From: Desulfobulbus propionicus
Lineage (GTDB): Bacteria > Desulfobacterota > Desulfobulbia > Desulfobulbales > Desulfobulbaceae
Direction: 5' to 3'
NCBI GenBank assembly: GCA_002748735.1
Contig: PDTC01000010.1
Coordinates: forward strand, 62,001 to 126,000
Length of the DNA: 64,000 nt
Part shown: positions 26,155 to 36,042 of the stretch, piece by piece
Layout: each line of letters opens with the position of its first letter
Numbering within the stretch: position 1 is the stretch's first letter
Translations under genes and position numbers: made by a program
The notes under the pieces: generated by a model
The model's database searches: none
Seen by the model: the letters and a program-made list of their open reading frames with translations, nothing else
Told to the model about the DNA's origin: nothing

Positions 26155-27749
26155 GTTTCCATCCCGAGCTCCTCACCTGGGCAGGGCCACCCGTGATTGG
26201 CGCCTTTATCGGTTATCTCACCAACCGGGTTGCCATCCGCATGCTGTTTCGGCCTCTCAGCCCCTGGCACCTTTTTGGTGTACGCCTTCCCATGACACCT
26301 GGTGTCATCCCGGCCAAGCGCCATGATCTCGCCGCCAGCATAGGTGAGATGGTTGGAGAGCATCTGCTTACCAGTCAGGAGGTGAAAGCAGCCGTTGCCA
26401 GGAAGGCTTTTCAGGAACACCTGCAAGGTATACTCCAACAACGGATTACCCGAGTAAGCAAACGTGATCTCCCTGCTGTGGTAGACCTTGTCCCAGCCCC
26501 TCTGCACAGCCACTTTCACCGCGGGGTGCAGATCTTCAAAGAGAGGCTGGCTACCCTGCTTGCTGCCCACATCCCAACGCCGGATTTTCGTGCATCCCTG
26601 GAAGAACTGTTCGGGCACCAGATAGAGGCCCTTGCTTGTCAACCACTCAACGAGATAATCGACCCCGAGGCAAGAGCTGCCCTGTATGCCCACTTTAAGC
26701 CCTGTATCAAAAAACAGCTTAGTGATCCGGGTACAGCACAGCAGTTGACAAGGTATCTGCAGGCACGCCTCGATGATACCGCAGAACGCGGCCTCACGGT
26801 GAATGAACTCCTCTCTTCACCTGTGGGCGAGCTGCTCCGCCATGGACTTTCCAGCCAGGCTCCTTTTTTACTCGAGCGTCTGGGCGCATTGTTGGACGAC
26901 ACCGAGCTGCGCATGAAAATAGTCGATGCTGTGCTGGAAGGCATTGACAACCTACTTGATTCTCTTGGCCCCATGGGGGCAATGGCCAGGGGTTTTTTCG
27001 AGCCGGCCATGATGGAGGAGAAAATTACCACCTATCTGGACGAGAAGAAAGAGGATATCAAGGGCTGGCTGCAGCATCCTGAAATTCAGGACAGGGTTTC
27101 AGCCCTCTTACAGGAGCGTCTCGACAAGATTCTCGCCGCTCCTGTTGCAGAGGTGCTGTATGGCGTGAGCCGCGACCGGCAACAGCGGTTGATCAATGCT
27201 GTGGCAACGCAACTACTTGCTCTTTTGCGAAGTGAAGCCGGTGTCACTGGTCTTGTCTCGTTGCTAAGTGACGGCATTGAGCGGCAGCTGCAGGGTGGCG
27301 AGTTGTCCCTTGATGGATTAACAGGAGGAGACAGGGCTGCAACTTCGCGCCTGCGCCACCGCCTCACCACGCAACTGGTCTCGGCACTCCAGGTACCTTG
27401 CGCGAGTGCTGCCCTTAAAAATATGAGTGACTCGCTCGTCGATGCCCTGATATCCACAAAAATAGGGGTGCTTCAGCAGGTGTTTCCCGATGAGGTTCAG
27501 CAAGAGCTGGCCACCCAGTTGACTGTGGAAATTAACCGGACACTGGTTGAAGAGGTAGCAGGATTACTGCAAGCTCTTGATATCAAGAAGCTGGTGATCC
27601 GCAAGGTAGATTCCCTTGACCTCCTGAAACTTGAGGACCTGCTGTTGGCTATCATGCAGGAACAGTTCACCTACATTAACCTGTTCGGCGCATTGCTGGG
27701 TTTTTTGATAGGTTGTGCCAATGTAGTGGTACTGCAGCTTGGCTACTGA
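26151..27749 (+). CDS. DUF445 family membrane protein
   Basis: A 532-residue protein of unknown function. The N-terminus has a hydrophobic helix and the family motif GAFIGYLTNRVAIRMLFRP, followed by LPMTPGVIPAKRHDLAASIG. The middle is a long helical region rich in amphipathic segments. The C-terminus is a second membrane helix (LFGALLGFLIGCANVVVLQL) with a mirror of the N-terminal pattern. It resembles the YheB group of DUF445. Start is GTG 26151, overlapping gph by 4 bp, so the two are probably translated together. The longer coiled middle could face the cytoplasm or periplasm; topology is unclear. Confidence 0.85.
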   Translation: MSFHPELLTWAGPPVIGAFIGYLTNRVAIRMLFRPLSPWHLFGVRLPMTPGVIPAKRHDLAASIGEMVGEHLLTSQEVKAAVARKAFQEHLQGILQQRITRVSKRDLPAVVDLVPAPLHSHFHRGVQIFKERLATLLAAHIPTPDFRASLEELFGHQIEALACQPLNEIIDPEARAALYAHFKPCIKKQLSDPGTAQQLTRYLQARLDDTAERGLTVNELLSSPVGELLRHGLSSQAPFLLERLGALLDDTELRMKIVDAVLEGIDNLLDSLGPMGAMARGFFEPAMMEEKITTYLDEKKEDIKGWLQHPEIQDRVSALLQERLDKILAAPVAEVLYGVSRDRQQRLINAVATQLLALLRSEAGVTGLVSLLSDGIERQLQGGELSLDGLTGGDRAATSRLRHRLTTQLVSALQVPCASAALKNMSDSLVDALISTKIGVLQQVFPDEVQQELATQLTVEINRTLVEEVAGLLQALDIKKLVIRKVDSLDLLKLEDLLLAIMQEQFTYINLFGALLGFLIGCANVVVLQLGY

Positions 27750-27761
27750 ACTGAGGAACTG

Positions 27762-27786
27762 TTTTTTCACCAGATACGTGAAAAAA
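27762..27786 (+). terminator. AT-rich hairpin after the DUF445 gene
   Basis: TTTTTTCAC (27762-27770) and GTGAAAAAA (27778-27786) form a 9-bp stem with a 7-base loop, starting 12 bases after the stop. The stem is A/T-rich and no further T tract follows, so this is tentative. Confidence 0.35.
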
Positions 27787-27963
27787 ACCACGCGTAATAG
27801 GGGTGTTTCGTCAGGGGCAGGGGGCGTTGAGGTCTGGTTGTACTTTGTCAAAAAATATCACGTAACCGCCTGTGATGAAATTGCCTTGCACCCTTAGCTG
27901 GGGACACCCGGACAACACTGCTACCACAGCGCTCTCCTAGTGTATGCGTCTACGGCTATACTC

Positions 27964-29076
27964 TCAGGCCAGGATGACTTTTAAGGCATCCAGGAATCTG
28001 GTAACGTTTTCTGGCCTGGCAGAATGTCCCATCAGGCCGATTCGCCAGATTTTTCCAGCCAAAGGTCCGAGCCCGGCACCAATTTCCAGGGTATAGTCCT
28101 GCAGGAGTCGGTGGCGGATATCGGCATCATCGACATTTTGAGGGATAACCACTGCGTTGAGCATCGGCAGTCTGCAGGCAGGATCAACGAGCATATGTAT
28201 GCCCATGGCCTGAAGCCCGTTGACCAGGGCAAGATGGCATTCCCGATGTCGCTGAAAGACCTTTGCTTCACCCTCAGCAAGGATCATGGTCAGGGCCTGG
28301 TAGAGGCCGTAGAGCATGTTAACCGGTGCGGTGTGATGATAGGTACGGCTGGCGCCCTCCCAATAGTTCATGATCATGGTGAGGTCAAGGTACCAGTTGG
28401 GGACCTTGGTCGAGCGCCGTGAAAGGCGATCTACAGCCTGGCGGGAAAAGGAGAGAGGTGCCAGCCCTGGAGGGCAGGAAAGGCATTTCTGGGTGCCACT
28501 GTACAGGGCGTCGATACCCCAGGCGTCCATCAAGATTTCGATACCCCCGAGGCTCGTAACCGCATCCACCAGATAGAGCGTTGCTGTATCACGAAGCAGT
28601 TCACCGATTTCAGCAACAGGATTGCACACCCCTGTGGATGTCTCGGCATGAACCACGGCAACAAGTGAGTACTCTTTTTGGCCAAGTTGTCTGCGCACCT
28701 CTTCGACAAGTACAGGGGTTCCCCAGGCAAACTCAAGGGTGTCCACTTCGGCGCCAAGCCTCGATGCCAGATCCTGCATCCGTAGGCCAAACACGCCATT
28801 GATGAGAATAAGCACCTTGTCTCCGGGTTCTATCAGGTTGACAAAGCAGCACTCCATACCGGCAGAACCTGTTCCGGAAACAGGAATTGTCAGGTCATTT
28901 TCGGTGTGGAGAAGTTCTCTGAGCTGCTCTTTTATGCGATCCATGATCGTTATGAAAGACGGATCAAGATGGCCCAGAGTGCTGCATGCCAATGCATTAC
29001 GTACGTCATCGGCAACACAGGAAGGACCAGGTCCCATAAGGGTTACTGTGTTGATCTCTTTAAGCAGGTTGTCCAT
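27964..29076 (-). CDS. class V aminotransferase, alanine-glyoxylate aminotransferase-like
   Basis: A 370-residue PLP enzyme of the alanine-glyoxylate/serine-pyruvate aminotransferase group. Visible are MGPGPSCV, the substrate loop SGTGSAGMECC, HAETSTGVCNP, VDAVTSLGGIE with the PLP-binding Asp, and the Schiff-base Lys in SGTQKCLSCPPGLAP. ATG 29076 has GAGAGG five bases upstream; an in-frame extension upstream was rejected. Related enzymes make glycine or serine from glyoxylate or hydroxypyruvate. The true donor and acceptor are uncertain. It is separated from the OmpA-like gene by a strong terminator, so it likely has its own promoter in 29077-29258. Confidence 0.88.
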   Translation of the reverse strand: MDNLLKEINTVTLMGPGPSCVADDVRNALACSTLGHLDPSFITIMDRIKEQLRELLHTENDLTIPVSGTGSAGMECCFVNLIEPGDKVLILINGVFGLRMQDLASRLGAEVDTLEFAWGTPVLVEEVRRQLGQKEYSLVAVVHAETSTGVCNPVAEIGELLRDTATLYLVDAVTSLGGIEILMDAWGIDALYSGTQKCLSCPPGLAPLSFSRQAVDRLSRRSTKVPNWYLDLTMIMNYWEGASRTYHHTAPVNMLYGLYQALTMILAEGEAKVFQRHRECHLALVNGLQAMGIHMLVDPACRLPMLNAVVIPQNVDDADIRHRLLQDYTLEIGAGLGPLAGKIWRIGLMGHSARPENVTRFLDALKVILA

Positions 29077-29258
29077 TTGTACCTCTCGCGCTGCATGCAG
29101 CAGGGTGTAGTGAAGAAAAGTTTTTCTGGCTTTTTGCAATAAAAGGGGAGCAGGCGGATACCAGGCACCGGTGTTTCTTCACGCATCAACGCCTGGAAAG
29201 GTTCACGGATAAGCTGGGTTGCTCAGCTCAGCCAAATAAAGCCGCTTGTCCTGGTATG

Positions 29259-29298
29259 AACAAGGAGCCCAGATGCAGTTCAGCCTGGGCTCCTTGTT
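29259..29298 (-). terminator. strong terminator of the OmpA-like gene
   Basis: A perfect 14-bp stem, AACAAGGAGCCCAG with CTGGGCTCCTTGTT (29259-29272 and 29285-29298), closes a 12-base loop 22 bases after the stop at 29320. Its distal arm ends in TTGTT on the minus strand. Confidence 0.7.
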
Positions 29299-29319
29299 GA
29301 GCGTTGAAAAGAGGAGATC

Positions 29320-32259
29320 TTATTCTTCGGTGAGTAGAGATAACTCCACCCGCCGGTTCTGGGCCCGCCCTTCATCGGTGGCATTGTCACCAATGGGCTG
29401 CTCCTTGCCATATCCTTTGGCAACAAGCCTGTCAGCTGCGATGCCGCGCTCGACAAGATACGCTTTTACTGCCTGGGCCCGTTGATTGGAAATGAACAGA
29501 TTGCGTTGATCATCACCGATACTGTCTGTATGCCCGGCTACTTCAAAGCGAGCATCCCCTGCTTTATCGATGATGACCGCAAGCTGATCTAGGGCAAGCT
29601 GTGCTTCAGGGGTCAGGTTTGCCGTACCGAACTGAAATTGTACCCCGGTGAGCACCATGTTTGCCCCTGGTTCACAGCCAAACTGGTCAACTTCAGCGCC
29701 CGTTGAGGAGCCGGAGCAAAGATCGAGGCGATCAACCACGCCATCATTGTCAGCGTCGGTTTCACACCCTTGGGCAGTAACCTGTGCCCCTGCTGGAGTA
29801 TCAGGACAGGAGTCATCAGCATCACTGATACCGTCACCATCACTGTCAAGAGTTTTCTGCTCAGCCGACAGCTGAGCTGCTTTGCCCTCGGCGAGTTCAA
29901 GCTCGAGCGAGGCCAGCACCTCTTTCAGCTGCTCGATCTCGGCATCTCGCTCTACCAGAGTATCGCGCAATGAGGCAACCTGACCAGATAACTCTTCACC
30001 GGTTGCCTTAGCGGCTGCCAGTGCTTCGGCCATGGTTCCTGCCTCAGTGGTTAACTGGCCCATGCGGTCAGTGTCAGCCGTCCGCGCTGCCTGCATGGAC
30101 GCCAGGTCATCTTTCAGCTGGGTCAACTGCGATGATAGTTCCTTATTACGGGTGATTGCCTGTTGTAGCTCGTTGTTGATGGCTGTATTTGTCTCGTTTG
30201 CCGCGGTCTGTTCACCTTCGAGCTGGGTAATTACCGCTTGGGCGGCCTCAAGTTCAGCGTTGACTGCAGCCGTGCTGGCACCTTCCTTTTCCTCGAGCAT
30301 CGCAATGGTAGCTTCATGCTCCTTGATTTGTTGCTGACTTGCTGCAAGTTGCTCGGTGACAGCCTGAACCCTGGTAGCAGACTCTGTCTGTAAGGCCTCA
30401 AGCTCTTTTTTGGTTTGTTGAAGGGCCTGAGAGGTAGTTTCAAGCGTGGTTTGCAGCTGTTGGCGTTCTTCAACTTGTAAGGTGGCAGCTGCAAGCTCTT
30501 GGGCCAGTTCTTCTTCCCTGGTCTTGGATGAAGAGATCTCTTCCTGAAGAGGTGCAACAAGGCCTTCAAGTTCGCTGACCTTTGTGGCTGCGGCGCTCAG
30601 TTCACTCTCTTTTTCGGCTAAACGAGCCTCAAGGCCGGTGATCTGCTCCTGGAGGGTGTTCATGTTGGTCAGCGCTTCTCCAGCCTCTGCCAGGGCTGCC
30701 TCTTTTTCGGCGAGCTGCTGCTGCAGTGGTTCCAGATTTGTAATCTGGGCTTCTATTGCCGTATTTTTTTCCTGGAGTTGAGCCAGCTGTTCCTGTAAAG
30801 AGCCCATGAGTGTCGCAGTGATCCCCTTGTTGACCTGAAGGGTCTCCACTTCTGTGACAGCTGAGGCCATCTGCATCTTTGTGGTGCTGAGTTCTTCTTC
30901 CAGGGCAGCCTTTGTCTCCAGGACCTCGTCCATTGTCTGCAACTTGGCTTCACTGGCCTCAAGTTTTGCCTGGGTTTCGGTTAGAGAGCTCTGGGCCATA
31001 ATCTCAGCAGACTCAAGTTCTTCAATGCGGGTGTTTGCAGCCTGCAGTTTCTGGTTAGCGTCTGTTAACTGCTGGGTAATGCTGTTGTTCTCTGCGGCCA
31101 GTGTTGAGTACTGCTCTTCGAGTCCTTCAACTTTCTCTTGCTGCTGCTGGTATTCGGCCCTTAACGAGACAAGCTCTTTGTTGCCCTCTTCAGCCTCAGC
31201 CAGGATTGTTTGCAGTTCATCTATTTTTTGTTCGCGTTCGGCAAGCGCTGAGGCCAGTTGTTCGGCCTGATCTTGGGCCTCGGCCTCAAGCTGTTCTACC
31301 TGCTGCTGTGATTCGTCAAGCGCAGCTTGCTGTGTGGTCAGCTCAGTTTCAAGTACCTCGATACGGGCGGTCAAGGGAGCAACCTTTTTTTCTCGTTCCT
31401 GACCATACTTGAACATGGCCTCAGCCTTGAGTTCTGCTTTTTTCAGCCTTTCCCGAGTAAGAATCAACTGTGCAGAAGCCTCGCGCAGGCGTGCCTTTAG
31501 TTTGCCATTTTCCGCAATATTGTCTTGAAGGTCCTCTTCCTGGAGGAGAACCGTCTTACCCTGTTCTTCGGCGAGCTCCCCTTTGGCGGCGCCATAGAGG
31601 CGTGCTTCGTTTAAGGCCGCTTTTAGTTTTTCCACGGTTATCTTGGCGGTCTCCAGGGCGGTTGAGGTTTCCTGGTATTTTGCCGCCAGGGTCTGAATAC
31701 GGGTATTGGCTGTTGCAAGGCCGTCATTACTGGCTTTTAACTGCTCCTCGGTGTGTTGCAGTTGTGCGGTGGTATCGTCCTTGAACTGCTCAAGCTCTTT
31801 CAGGAACATTGTCTTTTCGTCCTGCAGAGCTTTCACCGCCTGGGCTGATACCTGCAGTTCATTGCGAAATCTTTCACGGTCCTGTTCAAGTATGGCGGCA
31901 ATCTCTTTTTGCTGCTCTAAGGCCGCCTGCAAACCGGCAATCTCCTCCTTGTTGGCAATCAACTCGAGATTGGCCTGATTGAGGAGGGTAAGCGGTTGTT
32001 TCTTCTCTTTTTTTGTTCCTTTCTCTTTTTCCGGTGGAGGGCTCGGGACGACAGCCTCTGGAGAGGTGGCAACCTGAGGGGTAGCGTGATCAGTACCCTT
32101 GTGCACCGGCACTTTTTTCTCTGTATGCACGGCTGTGGAGTGGTGCACTGTTGGTTCATTCTTGGCAGTGGCCTTACTTTTCTGTTCGCCATGATACAGG
32201 GCTATGATCAGGTACAGCACTGCGCCAATTCCAATGAGTAAAATAGTTCTCAACTTCAT
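29320..32259 (-). CDS. giant coiled-coil protein with TSP3 repeats and OmpA peptidoglycan-binding domain
   Basis: A 979-residue envelope protein. Residues 5-22 are a single membrane anchor (TILLIGIGAVLYLIIALYHG), followed by a Pro/Lys/His-rich linker to about residue 90. Residues 95-800 are an almost unbroken coiled coil, rich in Gln, Glu, Ala and Leu. Residues 804-868 hold thrombospondin type 3 calcium-binding repeats (DSDGDGISDADDSCPDTP; DADNDGVVDRLDLC). Residues 869-979 are an OmpA C-terminal domain (FEVAGHTDSIGDDQRN; LSNQRA-like ISNQRAQAV) that should bind peptidoglycan. A 700-residue straight coil would be about 100 nm long, far wider than a normal periplasm. Its job is unknown; a tether or scaffold is inferred. 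Confidence 0.85.
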   Translation of the reverse strand: MKLRTILLIGIGAVLYLIIALYHGEQKSKATAKNEPTVHHSTAVHTEKKVPVHKGTDHATPQVATSPEAVVPSPPPEKEKGTKKEKKQPLTLLNQANLELIANKEEIAGLQAALEQQKEIAAILEQDRERFRNELQVSAQAVKALQDEKTMFLKELEQFKDDTTAQLQHTEEQLKASNDGLATANTRIQTLAAKYQETSTALETAKITVEKLKAALNEARLYGAAKGELAEEQGKTVLLQEEDLQDNIAENGKLKARLREASAQLILTRERLKKAELKAEAMFKYGQEREKKVAPLTARIEVLETELTTQQAALDESQQQVEQLEAEAQDQAEQLASALAEREQKIDELQTILAEAEEGNKELVSLRAEYQQQQEKVEGLEEQYSTLAAENNSITQQLTDANQKLQAANTRIEELESAEIMAQSSLTETQAKLEASEAKLQTMDEVLETKAALEEELSTTKMQMASAVTEVETLQVNKGITATLMGSLQEQLAQLQEKNTAIEAQITNLEPLQQQLAEKEAALAEAGEALTNMNTLQEQITGLEARLAEKESELSAAATKVSELEGLVAPLQEEISSSKTREEELAQELAAATLQVEERQQLQTTLETTSQALQQTKKELEALQTESATRVQAVTEQLAASQQQIKEHEATIAMLEEKEGASTAAVNAELEAAQAVITQLEGEQTAANETNTAINNELQQAITRNKELSSQLTQLKDDLASMQAARTADTDRMGQLTTEAGTMAEALAAAKATGEELSGQVASLRDTLVERDAEIEQLKEVLASLELELAEGKAAQLSAEQKTLDSDGDGISDADDSCPDTPAGAQVTAQGCETDADNDGVVDRLDLCSGSSTGAEVDQFGCEPGANMVLTGVQFQFGTANLTPEAQLALDQLAVIIDKAGDARFEVAGHTDSIGDDQRNLFISNQRAQAVKAYLVERGIAADRLVAKGYGKEQPIGDNATDEGRAQNRRVELSLLTEE

Positions 32260-32338
32260 AAGTTCTCTGCCTTTTTAGGTTGAGCGGATAGAGGCCCGGT
32301 GATTTTCTCCCGAGCCGACAGGATGAATTTTGCTGCTA

Positions 32339-34261
32339 TTAAACGGGCTTGAGAATCATTGTCGCCAGCGGCGGCAGTGTGAGCGTCAGGGTGTGAGGCT
32401 GCCCGTGATGGGCCTCAGCAACGCTTGTGAGCTCACTATTGATGACATTGCTTCCCCAATATACATCAAGATCAGAGTTGATCAGTTCACGGTATCTCCC
32501 GGCCCTGGGAACACCTATCGCGTAGTGCAGGCGGACAACAGGGGTAAAATTACAGATTACGACGAGAAAGTCATCAGGATTCTTTGCAAATCGCAGAAAT
32601 GTCAAGACAGAGTTATCTGAGTCATTGGCATCGATCCATTTGAAACCACTCCAGTCAAAATCATTTTCGTACAGTGACGGCTCTGTCTGGTAGACTCGAT
32701 TGAGATCCCGGACAAAGCGCTGCATTCCTTTGTGATTTGGCGAGGAGAGCGCTTGCCATTCAAGACCGTTGTCATAATCCCATTCCTGCCACTGGCCAAA
32801 CTCCCCGCCCATGAACAGCAGTTTTTTGCCGGAATACGTCCACATGAATCCGAAATACGCCCGAAGATTGGCAAATTTCTGCCATTCATCACCGCTCATC
32901 TTCCCCAAAAGTGCACCTTTGCCATGAACGACCTCATCATGGCTGAGCGGTAAGACAAAATTCTCGTGAAAGGCGTAGAGCATGCCAAACGTCATCTCAT
33001 TGTGGTGAAAACGGCGGAACAGAGCATCTTTTTTCATGTAACTCAGGGTGTCGTGCATCCAGCCCATGTTCCATTTGAGGCTGAATCCCAGACCGCCGAG
33101 GTAGGTCGGCCGTGACACCATGGGCCAGGAGGTCGATTCCTCGGCAATTGTCAGGACACCAGGAAAGATGCCATGAACGACCTCGTTGGTTTTACGTAGA
33201 AACTGGATGGCTGCAAGATTTTCCCGGCCACCGTGCTCATTGGGAACCCATTGATCCTCGTTTCGGGAGTAGTCCAGGTAGAGCATAGACGCCACCGCAT
33301 CGACCCGCAGGCCATCAAGATGATACTTGTCGAGCCAGAACAGGGCGTTGGAAATCAGGAATGCCCGTACTTCGTTGCGGCTATAGTTAAAGATCATGGT
33401 TCCCCAGTCCTGATGCTCGCCCTGGCGGGGATCTTCATGGGCATATAGCTGGGTTCCATCAAAGCGGTTGAGCCCGGAACTATCCTTGGGAAAATGGGCA
33501 GGAACCCAGTCGAGAAGAACACCTATACCGTTCTGGTGACATTGATCGATAAAGTACATGAAATCGTCTGGGCTACCAAAACGGCTGGTAGGGGCAAAAA
33601 AGCTGAGCACCTGATACCCCCAAGAGCCGTCAAAGGGATATTCGGCAATGGGGAGAAGTTCGATATGGGTGAACCCCATCTCAAGGATATAAGGGATAAG
33701 GGTGTCAGCCATTTCACGATAGGAGAGATAGCGAAGGCCCCAGTGCTCATCGGGTTCCTTTCGCCACGAACCAAGATGCACTTCGTAGATAGAGATTGGC
33801 CTTTCCAGGCTCTGGAGCTGTGCGCGGCGATCCAGCCATTGCTGGTCATGCCACTGGTAGCTGTCCAGATCCACCACTACCGATCCGGTGCGTGGCCGCT
33901 CTTCAGTGGCAAAGCCGTAGGGGTCGGTCTTGTCGAGCTCTTCTCCCTGCCCGGTGACGATGCGGTACTTATAGACGGCATGCTGCGTGACGCCGGTGAT
34001 AAAGACACTCCAGATACCCGCATCCGAGGAGTACATTGGATGTGCCGAGGCATCCCAGTCATTGAAGTCGCCTATCACCGAAACTGCGGTCGCGTTAGGG
34101 GCCCAGACCGCAAAGACAACCCCAGGGGTGTCATCAAAACAGTGCAGGTGCGCCCCCAGTTTTTCATAACTCCGTTCGTGGGTACCTTCGCCGTACAGGT
34201 AACGATCAAAATCGCTGAGCCAAGACTGTGGCACCTGTCTGGCGAGGTATTCGGTGTTCAT
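32339..34261 (-). CDS. glgB: 1,4-alpha-glucan branching enzyme
   Basis: Makes alpha-1,6 branches in glycogen by moving short glucan chains. The 640 residues fit the short N-terminal form: a CBM48 module (about residues 35-130, [18 protein letters not shown]), the GH13 (beta/alpha)8 domain and a C-terminal beta domain. Catalytic residues lie in [13 protein letters not shown] (Asp nucleophile), TIAEEST (Glu acid/base) and [13 protein letters not shown] (third Asp). No other glg gene is next to it. It follows the alcohol dehydrogenase gene by 98 bases and precedes the coiled-coil gene by 79 bases on the same strand. Confidence 0.96.
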   Translation of the reverse strand: MNTEYLARQVPQSWLSDFDRYLYGEGTHERSYEKLGAHLHCFDDTPGVVFAVWAPNATAVSVIGDFNDWDASAHPMYSSDAGIWSVFITGVTQHAVYKYRIVTGQGEELDKTDPYGFATEERPRTGSVVVDLDSYQWHDQQWLDRRAQLQSLERPISIYEVHLGSWRKEPDEHWGLRYLSYREMADTLIPYILEMGFTHIELLPIAEYPFDGSWGYQVLSFFAPTSRFGSPDDFMYFIDQCHQNGIGVLLDWVPAHFPKDSSGLNRFDGTQLYAHEDPRQGEHQDWGTMIFNYSRNEVRAFLISNALFWLDKYHLDGLRVDAVASMLYLDYSRNEDQWVPNEHGGRENLAAIQFLRKTNEVVHGIFPGVLTIAEESTSWPMVSRPTYLGGLGFSLKWNMGWMHDTLSYMKKDALFRRFHHNEMTFGMLYAFHENFVLPLSHDEVVHGKGALLGKMSGDEWQKFANLRAYFGFMWTYSGKKLLFMGGEFGQWQEWDYDNGLEWQALSSPNHKGMQRFVRDLNRVYQTEPSLYENDFDWSGFKWIDANDSDNSVLTFLRFAKNPDDFLVVICNFTPVVRLHYAIGVPRAGRYRELINSDLDVYWGSNVINSELTSVAEAHHGQPHTLTLTLPPLATMILKPV

Positions 34262-34359
34262 GGCGATATCCTGTCTTGACGTTAGCGTGGGAGCGCAGTG
34301 GCCAGCATACTGTATCCTCGGCCGTATGTCATGTGAAAATGCGTTAACAGGGTGAGCGC

Positions 34360-35529
34360 TCAGGCGCAGTGCTTGAGAATATCCATAACAGTTTCAAAGG
34401 GATACTCTTTTAACCGCCAGCTACGTGCCAATCCCTTGGTGTTGTCAGCAATCAGGGCAAACTGGTCGGCGGCAATGTCTGTTTGCCCAAGTGTCGTTGG
34501 CATACCGATCTTTGCTAACCATGCTGTTAGTAGCGTGATGGTAAGGTCAGCCTGTTCAGAGAGCGTTGATGGCGGTGCCTGCTTCGGAAAAAATATCTTT
34601 CGACCAAGATCGGCAATGCGTTCAGGCGCTGTGCTCCTGCGCCAGGTAAGCCAGCCTGGCATGACCATGGACAGGCAGCTGCCATGGGGTAGGTTATACA
34701 GGGCCCCAAGGCTGTGGGCAATAAGGTGCATGGGAAAACCGACCCTACCAAGACCAGCTGCAGGCAAGCCACTTAAGGCCAGGGAACTGCACCAGAGCAA
34801 GGCTGCCCGTGCCTCGTAGTCCTCGGGTGCAGCAAGACATTTTTCGCAGGCAGCCATCACCGAGCAGACGATGCCTTCAATGAGTCGATCCTGGACAGGG
34901 GCTTGTTCGCCGGTGGTAAGGTAGAATTCGAGAACATGAGCGATAATGTCGGTTGCACCGCAAGCTGTCTGGTGCGGAGGTGTCGAATAGGTGAGAGCCG
35001 GATCAAGGATTGAAACCCGGGGAAAGAGCAGGCGATGGCCAAAGCCAAACTTTTCGCCGCGCTTGTCATGGGTAAGCACCATACCGTTATTCATTTCCGA
35101 GCCTGAACCGGCAAGCGTTGGTACGAGCACCACTGGAAGCGTAGATTTAAGAGACTTTTTGCCGTTGAAAAATTTCCAGACATCATGTTTGGCACCATAA
35201 CCGGCCGCTATGGCCTTGGCCGTATCCATTGACGAGCCACCACCCAGGCCGACTATCACATCGACCTGTTGCCTGCCCGCCAGGTCAATCCCCTGTCGCA
35301 CATGCGAGAGCAGGGGATTGGGCACTGCGCCACCAAAATGTACTGGTGTCACCCCTGCAGTGATGAGCAGCTGGTCAATGTGGTCAATCAGTCCACTCGT
35401 CAGTGCATGCTTTCTGCCAAAGACCAGCAAGGCGCGTGAGCCCAGCTGGGCGACCTCTGCTCCTATCTGCTCAAGTCTGCCATGGCCGAAAAGAATTTTT
35501 GCAGGATTGTGAAACGTAAAATCTTGCAT
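34360..35529 (-). CDS. iron-containing alcohol dehydrogenase (YqhD/BdhA-like)
   Basis: A 389-residue group III alcohol dehydrogenase. The coenzyme site shows [15 protein letters not shown]. The metal ligands appear in [12 protein letters not shown] (Asp and His) and [16 protein letters not shown] (two His). The N-terminal [10 protein letters not shown] and overall layout resemble NADPH-dependent butanol dehydrogenases/YqhD, which reduce aldehydes to alcohols. It may detoxify aldehydes or act in fermentation; the substrate is not readable. It follows the DUF2062 gene by six bases, so it belongs to the tsaD-rsmA transcript. Confidence 0.9.
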   Translation of the reverse strand: MQDFTFHNPAKILFGHGRLEQIGAEVAQLGSRALLVFGRKHALTSGLIDHIDQLLITAGVTPVHFGGAVPNPLLSHVRQGIDLAGRQQVDVIVGLGGGSSMDTAKAIAAGYGAKHDVWKFFNGKKSLKSTLPVVLVPTLAGSGSEMNNGMVLTHDKRGEKFGFGHRLLFPRVSILDPALTYSTPPHQTACGATDIIAHVLEFYLTTGEQAPVQDRLIEGIVCSVMAACEKCLAAPEDYEARAALLWCSSLALSGLPAAGLGRVGFPMHLIAHSLGALYNLPHGSCLSMVMPGWLTWRRSTAPERIADLGRKIFFPKQAPPSTLSEQADLTITLLTAWLAKIGMPTTLGQTDIAADQFALIADNTKGLARSWRLKEYPFETVMDILKHCA

Positions 35530-35535
35530 GACGCT

Positions 35536-36042
35536 TTACCCCTGCTGCTTTTTCAGGCGTTTTTTCTGAAGAGATTCAAAAAAACGCAGGCCAAAAATGT
35601 AGAACAGCAGTCCGAAAGGCAGAGCCAGCAGCAGACCACCGGTGGTCATCACCAAGAGGGTATCGACGCCGAGGGAGGAAATGGTCTGCCAGGCATGAAT
35701 CAGGCCGTCAGATCTGAGCTGGTTGAGCAGGCCTTCCAGTTTTTTCCAGGTCAACCTGTGGGGAAAGATCAGATCACCAAGCCACCAGGCTGCATAGTAA
35801 TGAAGCGCAAAGGTGAACGGATTACTGACAATTGTGGCGGCAATGATCCCGGCTATGGTGCTGACACGAAACACCATTGTCGTGCCAATAATCAGCACGG
35901 TGTGAAAGGGCAGGGTCGGGGTCACGCCGATTGCAGCCCCCAACGCAGCACCAAGCGCAAGAGATCGGGGTGAACCTCGCAGCCGCTTGAAACGAAGAGC
36001 TAAATAGTTGATTTTTCTTCGTATGTCTAGCTTTTTCCTCAT
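35536..36042 (-). CDS. DUF2062 family membrane protein
   Basis: A 168-residue inner-membrane protein. The DUF2062 signature is clear: SPRSLALGAALGAAIGVTPTLPFHTVLI followed by a second helix VSTIAGIIAATIVSNPFTF and a C-terminal helix LLVMTTGGLLLALPFGLLFYIF. The ends are rich in Lys and Arg. Its start overlaps the rsmA stop by 4 bp. Function is unknown; relatives often sit beside lipid or glycan genes. Confidence 0.8.
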   Translation of the reverse strand: MRKKLDIRRKINYLALRFKRLRGSPRSLALGAALGAAIGVTPTLPFHTVLIIGTTMVFRVSTIAGIIAATIVSNPFTFALHYYAAWWLGDLIFPHRLTWKKLEGLLNQLRSDGLIHAWQTISSLGVDTLLVMTTGGLLLALPFGLLFYIFGLRFFESLQKKRLKKQQG

